DNA of 46,380 nucleotides from Bacteroidales bacterium (GTDB lineage: Bacteria; Bacteroidota; Bacteroidia; Bacteroidales; UBA932). Numbering within the stretch: position 1 is the first letter of the stretch; every line of letters starts with the position of its first letter. The stretch is from positions 1-46,380 of the forward strand of contig JAGCJX010000004.1 of NCBI GenBank assembly GCA_017647795.1, in the 5' to 3' direction. Positions 40,862 to 46,380 of the stretch are shown one piece after another. The translations under genes and the position numbers were made by a program. The notes under the pieces are model-generated. The model was given only the letters and a program-made list of their open reading frames with translations. It was not told the DNA's origin and made no database searches.

Positions 40862-41632
40862 ATGAGCAATACCCTCCGAATCCACGTCTGTCAGACAGCA
40901 CCCTGCTGGGAAAACCCCTCCAGCAGTCTTGACTACATAGAAAACTTAATATCAGGCATTGAAACAGATTTGTTAATCCTTCCCGAGTTCTTCTCTACCG
41001 GCTTTTCCATGAATCCAGCCTGTTCAGAATCGGCCGAAGGACCCACATTTCAATGGATGATGAAAACATCGGCTGCCATCGGAGGAGCCGTTGCCGGTTC
41101 CCTGCCTGTAATTGAAAATGGCCATCACTACAACCGTTTCTATTTCTGCAAACCGGATGGCTCGTGGGAACATTACGACAAAAAACACATCTTCACCATC
41201 GGGGAGGAAAGCAAAACTTACGCACCCGGCAGTGAAATTAAAATCGTCACATGGCGCGGTTGGCGCATCCGCCTGAGCACCTGCTACGACCTGCGCTTCC
41301 CCGTCTGGCTCCGCAACAAAGCACTCGAATACGACCTATTGCTGAACGTGGCAGCCTGGCCCAGCACGCGCATCGGAGTCACCGATGTGCTCATCCGTGC
41401 CCGTGCCATTGAAAATCAATGCTACGCCATTTTCTGCAACCGCACCGGAAACGAGCCCACCCTGGCCTACAACGGAGGCAGCAGCGTGATTGATTTCAAA
41501 GGAGAATCCATCCTAAGGCCCAATTTCGGCGCACAGATGCTCCTGGCCACATCCCTGGAACTGGACAAACTCCACGCCTTCCGTGAAAAATTCCCGGTCT
41601 GGAAGGACCAGGACGATTTCTTGCTCCGCTAA
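40862..41632 (+). CDS. Nitrilase-family amidohydrolase (omega-amidase-like)
   Basis: A 256-residue carbon-nitrogen hydrolase. The catalytic triad is visible: Glu42 in LPEFFSTGF, Lys in YDKKHIF (107 or 108) and Cys141 in STCYDLRFP. The FSMNP and RARAIENQCY stretches are typical of the YafV/omega-amidase branch, which hydrolyses 2-oxoglutaramate and 2-oxosuccinamate to repair products of transamination. The substrate assignment is inference from similarity. It sits between the symporter and the 5'-nucleotidase on the same strand. Confidence 0.9.
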   Translation: MSNTLRIHVCQTAPCWENPSSSLDYIENLISGIETDLLILPEFFSTGFSMNPACSESAEGPTFQWMMKTSAAIGGAVAGSLPVIENGHHYNRFYFCKPDGSWEHYDKKHIFTIGEESKTYAPGSEIKIVTWRGWRIRLSTCYDLRFPVWLRNKALEYDLLLNVAAWPSTRIGVTDVLIRARAIENQCYAIFCNRTGNEPTLAYNGGSSVIDFKGESILRPNFGAQMLLATSLELDKLHAFREKFPVWKDQDDFLLR

Positions 41633-41675
41633 ACCCAGTACTCATACACCTTACAAATACACTAGAACCAATACC

Positions 41676-43244
41676 ATGAAAAAAACCATCCGCGGTCTCC
41701 TGACACTTGTCATTGCTGTTGTCGCCTACTGCGTAGTTCCCAAACAGCACAACATCACTGTTGTTGCAACCAACGACCTGCACGGACGCTTCTTTGACTC
41801 CGCCTATGTAGCGGACAAAACCAACCCCAGTTCCCTCTCGAAAATTTCACAATACGTCAACAACCTCCGCAACGACCTGGGCAAAAACCACGTCATCCTG
41901 CTGGACATCGGAGACGTTCTCCAAGGAGACAATGCCGTATATTACTACAACTACAAAGACACCAGCGGACAGGCTCATTTGATGAGCCGTATCTTCAATT
42001 ACATGCAATACGACGCCGTAGTGGTGGGCAACCACGACATCGAAACCGGCCATCCCGTTTACGACAAGATCCGCACCGAATTGGATATGCCCTACCTTGC
42101 CGGCAACGTCCGCAACGAAGCCGACGAGCCCTATTTTCTTCCCTACACCCTCCTCAAAAAAGGCGGTTTGAAGATTGCGGTCATCGGTATGACCAACCCC
42201 AATATCCCCAACTGGTTAACCCCGTCACTCTGGTCCGGAATGACCTTCCGCCCCATCCAGGAGAAGTTGCAGGAACAAATTGATGCCATCCGTTCAAACG
42301 AAAAGGTGGACCTGCTCTTCTTGGCCATCCACGCAGGTATCGGTAACAGTTCTAACGACCTTGAGAACCCGGCCCTCCAATTGGCTGAATCCTTCCACGG
42401 CATCGACGCCATCTTTGCCGCACACGACCACAGACGCTTCTGTTCCAAAGCTGGTCCGGACTCTATTTGGGTCCTGGAAGGTGGTTCCCGCGCCAGTCAC
42501 GTTGCCCAACTCGAAATCCAATACAACTCCAGCTTGGGCAAGATTTCAGACCTGACCAAAAAGGCATCCCTGATCAAAATGGACACCTGCCCCTCGGATC
42601 CGAACTACAACGAACGTTTTGCCGCGGACTACCGCAAAGTCCAGGATTTCACCCTTCGGCCCGTGGGAACAATGTCCCAAGCCATGGATTTCTCGGAATC
42701 CCTCACCGGCCAATCGTTCTACCTAGACTTCATCCACACCGTCCAACTGGAATCCACCGGAGCGCAACTCTCCATCGCAGCCCCGCTGAACACCCGCATC
42801 CGTTTGGAAGCTGGCACCCTCAATTACAACCACCTCTTCCAAATCTACCCCTTCGAAAACCAACTCTACGAAGTTTGGATGACGGGAGAAGAAGTCAAAG
42901 ACTTCCTGGAACATTCTTACGACGCTTGGGTTGCAGAACGCGGTCCTTCGTACAACTTTGATTCTGTTGCGGGCTTGATTTACGAAGTGGACTGCAAAGC
43001 AGCCACCGGCAAACGCATCCGCATCAAGAGCCTCGCAAACGGGGACAAATTCAACCCCAAAGCCCAATACCGCGTGGCAATCAACTCCTACCGTGCCAGC
43101 GGAACCGGAGACCTGGAAAGCCGCGTTTCGCAACGCCTTCCGGAAATTCGGGAGCTCATTGACCAGTATGTCAACGAACAAGGAAAAATTGGCCCGGAGA
43201 CCCTTCCTACAGAGAAAATCGGCCACTGGAGATTTATTTTTTAG
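41676..43244 (+). CDS. Secreted 5'-nucleotidase/metallophosphoesterase
   Basis: About 522 residues. An N-terminal hydrophobic signal segment (about 1-20) is followed by the calcineurin-like phosphoesterase domain: NDLHG, IGDVLQGD, VVGNHDIE, AIHAG and AAHDHR supply the two-metal site. The C-terminal 5'-nucleotidase domain (about 330-510) contains the substrate-recognition stretch and VAINSYRASGTG. It dephosphorylates nucleotides outside the cytoplasm to salvage nucleosides and phosphate. The start at 41676 is chosen because the longer frame begins inside the amidase gene and only this Met opens a signal peptide. Confidence 0.9.
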   Translation: MKKTIRGLLTLVIAVVAYCVVPKQHNITVVATNDLHGRFFDSAYVADKTNPSSLSKISQYVNNLRNDLGKNHVILLDIGDVLQGDNAVYYYNYKDTSGQAHLMSRIFNYMQYDAVVVGNHDIETGHPVYDKIRTELDMPYLAGNVRNEADEPYFLPYTLLKKGGLKIAVIGMTNPNIPNWLTPSLWSGMTFRPIQEKLQEQIDAIRSNEKVDLLFLAIHAGIGNSSNDLENPALQLAESFHGIDAIFAAHDHRRFCSKAGPDSIWVLEGGSRASHVAQLEIQYNSSLGKISDLTKKASLIKMDTCPSDPNYNERFAADYRKVQDFTLRPVGTMSQAMDFSESLTGQSFYLDFIHTVQLESTGAQLSIAAPLNTRIRLEAGTLNYNHLFQIYPFENQLYEVWMTGEEVKDFLEHSYDAWVAERGPSYNFDSVAGLIYEVDCKAATGKRIRIKSLANGDKFNPKAQYRVAINSYRASGTGDLESRVSQRLPEIRELIDQYVNEQGKIGPETLPTEKIGHWRFIF

Positions 43245-43260
43245 TTACCGAAACATTTAT

Positions 43261-43268
43261 TAATTTTG
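43261..43268 (+). promoter_or_regulatory. -7 promoter box of the zap genes
   Basis: TAATTTTG matches TAnnTTTG, 21 bases upstream of the first zap gene. It separates this unit from the nucleotidase gene. Confidence 0.5.
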
Positions 43269-43289
43269 TCAATAGTTGTTTTCTGAGAC

Positions 43290-43583
43290 ATGGACAATTC
43301 ATACCAACCCGTAATTGAAAGTTTGCGTTTGAGGATCGAAGCCCTCATCGCTAAATATGAGTCTGTGTCAGCAGAAAACACCCAACTCAAACGAATTATT
43401 GAAAAACAAAAAACAGATATACAGCATAACAAAGAAACGATAAACGAATTAGAAGCAAGAATCAACCAACTCCAATTGACGGAAGCCTTTGTGGCAAACA
43501 CCACCGAAGTGGACGAAGCCAGACGGCAAATCTCAAAATTGGTCCGAGAAATTGACAAATGCATAGCCCTGCTGAACGAATAG
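43290..43583 (+). CDS. Small coiled-coil protein next to zapA (ZapB-like)
   Basis: A 97-residue protein that is almost wholly coiled coil (LRLRIEALIAKYESVSAEN, IIEKQKTDIQHNKETINEL, ISKLVREIDKCIALLNE). It lies four bases before zapA. In Bacteroidota a coiled-coil partner is commonly encoded here, in the way ZapB assists ZapA at the FtsZ ring. The division role is inferred from position; sequence similarity to ZapB is too weak to claim by eye. Confidence 0.75.
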   Translation: MDNSYQPVIESLRLRIEALIAKYESVSAENTQLKRIIEKQKTDIQHNKETINELEARINQLQLTEAFVANTTEVDEARRQISKLVREIDKCIALLNE

Positions 43584-43587
43584 AACG

Positions 43588-43881
43588 ATGGAAGAGAAAA
43601 CAATATCCATTCAAATCAGAATTGCGAACAATCCGTACCCGCTGAACATCAAGGCGTCGGACGAAGAGGTGGTTCGTTTGGCAGTAAAAACCATCAACGA
43701 CCGGTTGATGGAATACAAACAACGTTACAATTTCAAAGACGATCAAGATGCCTTGAGCATCATTCTGTTGCATTTGATGACCCAGACGCTGCTTGAAAAA
43801 CAGAACGATCGTTCCGGACGCTTCTTGGAGGACGTCAAGGAGCTGGACAAATTGATGGAAGCTTATTTAGAAAGCATATAA
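43588..43881 (+). CDS. zapA: Cell division protein ZapA
   Basis: A 97-residue ZapA-family protein: the N-terminal globular part ISIQIRIANNPYPLNIKASDEE followed by a helix that carries AVKTINDRLMEYKQRY and QDALSIILLHLMTQTLLEKQN. It bundles FtsZ filaments at the division septum. The order zapB-like, zapA, structured RNA, rny is a common Bacteroidota arrangement. Confidence 0.9.
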   Translation: MEEKTISIQIRIANNPYPLNIKASDEEVVRLAVKTINDRLMEYKQRYNFKDDQDALSIILLHLMTQTLLEKQNDRSGRFLEDVKELDKLMEAYLESI

Positions 43882-43928
43882 GCCGAGCCGCCGTGACGCT
43901 CTTTGCTAAAATCAACGAAATTATTTTA

Positions 43929-44053
43929 CCGAGTAAACTTTATAGACAAAGACAGGCCTAGGTGACCCTTCGGGGGATTTGTAGGGCTCACGCCCACAGA
44001 CGTTGGAAGTCTGCGTCTAACCAGCACTCAAATCTTATCCTTTAAGATTTTTT
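43929..44053 (+). ncRNA. ssrS: Probable 6S RNA
   Basis: The spacer between zapA and rny is not coding but is highly structured: GTGACCCT pairs with AGGGCTCAC (43962-43991), CAGAC with GTCTG (43997-44013), and an outer TTAtaGAC/GTCTAA pairing encloses both. It ends in an intrinsic terminator. 6S RNA, which binds RNA polymerase, is often found beside zapA in many bacteria, so this identification rests mainly on position plus structure. The exact 5' end is uncertain and no full consensus promoter is seen. Confidence 0.55.
44030..44053 (+). terminator. Terminator of the zapA-rny spacer RNA
   Basis: AAATCTTA-TCCTT-TAAGATTT followed by TTT, a perfect 8-base stem. Confidence 0.85.
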
Positions 44054-44145
44054 GTCTAAACAGCTCACGACGGCTTTTTTCTATAATCTTCGCCCCTTGC
44101 CCTAATTCAGGAAGCAAGCAACTTAATTTATTATACATAACAATC

Positions 44146-45681
44146 ATGGCAACCATCATTATAACAGCAGCCATCTCTGCAATTGTAGCCATCAGCGCAT
44201 ACATTCTCGTGCAAAATACCCTACTCAAAAAGAAACGGGAACAAGCACGCAAAGCCGCAGAGCAAGAAGGCGAAAACATCAAAAAAGAAAAAATCTTCCA
44301 AGCCAAAGAGAAATTCTTGCAGCTGAAGAGCGAACACGAACAGTACATCAACGAAAAGAACGCTCAGATTCAACAACAAGAAAACAAACTCAAACAACGG
44401 GAGATCCAAATCAACCAACAAGCCTCTGACGTTCAACGCAAAAACAAAGAAGCTGAGTCCATCAAAGAGAACTTGAAAAACCAATTGGACTTGGTAAACC
44501 GCAAGAGCGAAGAATACGAAAAACTCAAAAAACAAGCCCTTGATCAAATCGAAAGCATCGCCGGTATGACCGCCGCTGAAGCCAAGAACCAATTGATCGA
44601 AAGCATGCGCGAAGAAGCCAAGAGCCAAGCGATGTCGTACATCAACGACGTCATGGATGAAGCCCGTATGACTGCTTCAAAAGAAGCCAAACGTATCGTA
44701 ATCAACACGATCCAACGCGTTGCTCCGGAAACCGCCATTGAAAATGCCGTCACCGTATTCCATATCGACAGTGATGAAATCAAAGGACGTATCATTGGAC
44801 GTGAAGGTCGTAACATCCGCGCGCTGGAAGCTGCAACCGGCGTAGAAATCGTTGTTGACGATACCCCGGAAGCCATCCTGCTCTCTGCCTTCGACCCGGT
44901 TCGCCGCGAAGTGGCCCGTCTGGCTCTCCACCAATTGGTAACCGACGGCCGTATCCACCCTGCCCGCATCGAAGAAGTTGTTGCCAAAGTTCAAAAACAA
45001 CTGGAAGACGAGATCATGGAAACCGGTAAACGCACCTGCATCGACTTGGGTATCCACGGTTTGAACAGCGAACTCATCAAATTGATCGGTCGCATGAAGT
45101 ACCGTTCTTCTTACGGACAAAACCTCTTGCAACACTCCCGCGAAGTCGCAAACATCTGTGCTACCATGGCATCAGAATTGGGTTTGAACCCGAAAGTAGC
45201 CAAACGTGCCGGTTTGCTCCACGATATCGGTAAAGTTTCCGACGAAGATCCGGAATTGCCGCACGCAATCTTGGGTATGAAGTTGGCTGAGAAATACAAA
45301 GAAAAACCCGAAGTTTGCAATGCAATCGGTTCTCACCACGAAGAAGTAGAAATGAGTTCTTTGTATGCTCCCCTTGTATTGGTCAGCGACGCCATCTCTG
45401 GTGCAAGACCGGGTGCACGCCGTGAGGTCATCGAATCCTACATCAAACGTCTCAAAGACATGGAAGAAATCGCACTCTCACATCAAGGTGTGACCAAGAC
45501 CTACGCGATTCAGGCCGGTCGCGAACTCCGCGTGATTGTAGGTGCCGATCAAGTCAGCGATGCAGAGGCCGAAACCTTGTCCAACAGCATTGCGAAGAAG
45601 ATCCAAGACGAAATGGTCTATCCGGGTCAAGTTAAGATTACCGTTATTCGCGAAACCCGCTCCGTAGCCTACGCAAAATAA
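44146..45681 (+). CDS. rny: Ribonuclease Y
   Basis: A 511-residue membrane-anchored endoribonuclease that starts mRNA decay. N-terminal membrane segment (about 3-22), a long charged coiled coil (about 25-190), a KH RNA-binding domain ([14 protein letters not shown], about 213-226) and an HD domain with LLHDIGKV (His359, Asp360) and SHHEEVEM. The length and domain order match the family. The gene follows the probable 6S RNA and ends before a strong terminator. Confidence 0.96.
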   Translation: MATIIITAAISAIVAISAYILVQNTLLKKKREQARKAAEQEGENIKKEKIFQAKEKFLQLKSEHEQYINEKNAQIQQQENKLKQREIQINQQASDVQRKNKEAESIKENLKNQLDLVNRKSEEYEKLKKQALDQIESIAGMTAAEAKNQLIESMREEAKSQAMSYINDVMDEARMTASKEAKRIVINTIQRVAPETAIENAVTVFHIDSDEIKGRIIGREGRNIRALEAATGVEIVVDDTPEAILLSAFDPVRREVARLALHQLVTDGRIHPARIEEVVAKVQKQLEDEIMETGKRTCIDLGIHGLNSELIKLIGRMKYRSSYGQNLLQHSREVANICATMASELGLNPKVAKRAGLLHDIGKVSDEDPELPHAILGMKLAEKYKEKPEVCNAIGSHHEEVEMSSLYAPLVLVSDAISGARPGARREVIESYIKRLKDMEEIALSHQGVTKTYAIQAGRELRVIVGADQVSDAEAETLSNSIAKKIQDEMVYPGQVKITVIRETRSVAYAK

Positions 45682-45711
45682 TCCCAGCGAAAGCTACGCT
45701 CGATACAAAGC

Positions 45712-45746
45712 AAAAAGAGTTGACGCAATGCGCCAACTCTTTTTTG
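45712..45746 (+). terminator. rny terminator
   Basis: AAAAAGAGTTG-a-CGC-AAT-GCG-c-CAACTCTTTTTT, 31 bases after the rny stop codon. Confidence 0.9.
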
Positions 45747-45821
45747 TTGCTATCCATCGGTCCGCAGGAGCATAAATAGCCCCCCCGACAACTCGATCGG
45801 CATCTATCTCTCCAATGGTAT

Positions 45822-46046
45822 CTAGGACAACATCGCCAGTACACGGGAAACAAAGTACATAAACACCGAAACAACGGTTAGAATAATACCTGGTATCCAC
45901 ATACGCTTGTCCTTATTATAAACGCCAGAAACCAGCCATAAAATTCCACAGAACAAAAGGAGACAAATGATGATCAACTCCTCCTGTACAATCAACGCAG
46001 CCAACAACGCCAACAACGAAATGATCCAAATGATGTTCTTCTTCAT
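45822..46046 (-). CDS. Small two-segment membrane protein
   Basis: A 74-residue protein, very hydrophobic: IIWIISLLALLAALIV, IIICLLLFCGILWLVSG and MWIPGIILTVVSVFMYFV form two or three membrane segments. MKKN and NKDKR are the likely cytoplasmic charges. No family is recognised. It is read towards rny from its own promoter region; nothing else is in this 500-base interval except hairpins. Confidence 0.6.
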   Translation of the reverse strand: MKKNIIWIISLLALLAALIVQEELIIICLLLFCGILWLVSGVYNKDKRMWIPGIILTVVSVFMYFVSRVLAMLS

Positions 46047-46243
46047 AACAATTACAAATTAATCATATCAAAATCAACTGCCACCGTCTGCGCCCTACAA
46101 AGCCCCCCTTTTCTATGGAAGAATATAGTAGGAAGCAAAGAACATGGAGAAAAGCGCAGAGGGAGATTCTATGTTTTATAAGCACTGAATTTTGTAAAGT
46201 ACTTGCAATTTTAGTGCAAGATATTACAAAGAACCGTATAAAC
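46047..46243. other. Spacer between the 5S rRNA gene and the small membrane protein
   Basis: No gene is recognised. It contains a short CTTGCA/TGCAAG hairpin (46202-46220) and the polypurine run that leads into the 5S terminator. The frames crossing it look non-coding. Confidence 0.5.
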
Positions 46244-46278
46244 AAAAAAAAGAGGGTCAGACAAATGTCTAACCCTCT
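46244..46278 (-). terminator. rRNA operon terminator
   Basis: On the minus strand AGAGGGTTAGAC pairs with GTCTGACCCTCT and is followed by a run of eight T, just downstream of the 5S gene. Confidence 0.9.
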
Positions 46279-46285
46279 GGAAAAA

Positions 46286-46380
<95 letters not shown>

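Overview
The window looks like a chromosomal segment of a member of the Bacteroidales (Bacteroidota). The evidence is: many start regions carry the Bacteroidota sigma-factor promoter (TTTG, about 19-21 bases, then TAnnTTTG); starts generally lack strong Shine-Dalgarno sites; and the gene set (SusD-era style lipoproteins, IorAB, PssA, C1B peptidases, BACON-like sialidase, ZapA-RNase Y) is typical of the group. I cannot name the genus.

Layout. (1) Positions 1-6650 are an AT-rich accessory island read leftwards: a nuclease-like SEC-C protein, an AAA ATPase/RloB pair of the AbiL type, and a frameshifted tyrosine recombinase, ending in a hipA remnant. The SEC-C gene and the ATPase/RloB operon carry the same 45-base promoter/operator sequence, so they are probably co-regulated. 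(2) Positions 6651-13215 are mostly resident genes (Sel1-like periplasmic protein, RmuC, a degenerate-receiver protein, two envelope proteins). They are interspersed with small scars: a second, degraded integrase, a 50-base repeat matching the one upstream of the intact integrase region, a chain of three long hairpins, REP-like palindromes, and a HigBA toxin-antitoxin module bracketed by duplicated palindromes. (3) Positions 13216 to about 20515 are a second accessory island: a 1530-residue GHKL-ATPase/NO VEIN (DUF3883) protein, a zinc-ribbon remnant, an AAA/DUF4143 ATPase and the C-terminal end of a type III restriction subunit. This island butts directly into the C-terminal stub of a radical SAM/SPASM gene. 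(4) From about 20516 to 46380 the sequence is GC-richer, compact housekeeping DNA.

The housekeeping part contains an SDR oxidoreductase, a lipoprotein sialidase downstream of an N-domain-less ClpB, an outer-membrane-type protein diverging from two tandem secreted C1B peptidases, PssA and a TPR lipoprotein, IorAB, a large repeat lipoprotein, and an RluA-family pseudouridine synthase. After these comes a long co-directional run: DUF454 protein, HAD phosphatase, beta-barrel protein, dicarboxylate symporter, nitrilase-family amidase and 5'-nucleotidase. It is followed by the ZapB-like/ZapA pair, a probable 6S RNA and RNase Y. The window closes inside a 5S rRNA gene on the minus strand, the end of an rRNA operon.

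The strongest candidates for something new are: the co-regulated SEC-C nuclease plus AbiL-like cassette with its shared operator; the stand-alone GHKL/NO VEIN protein; the chained hairpin block at 7803-7947; and the toxin-antitoxin module flanked by duplicated REP/hairpin units. All function statements come from motif recognition by eye; no database search was run.
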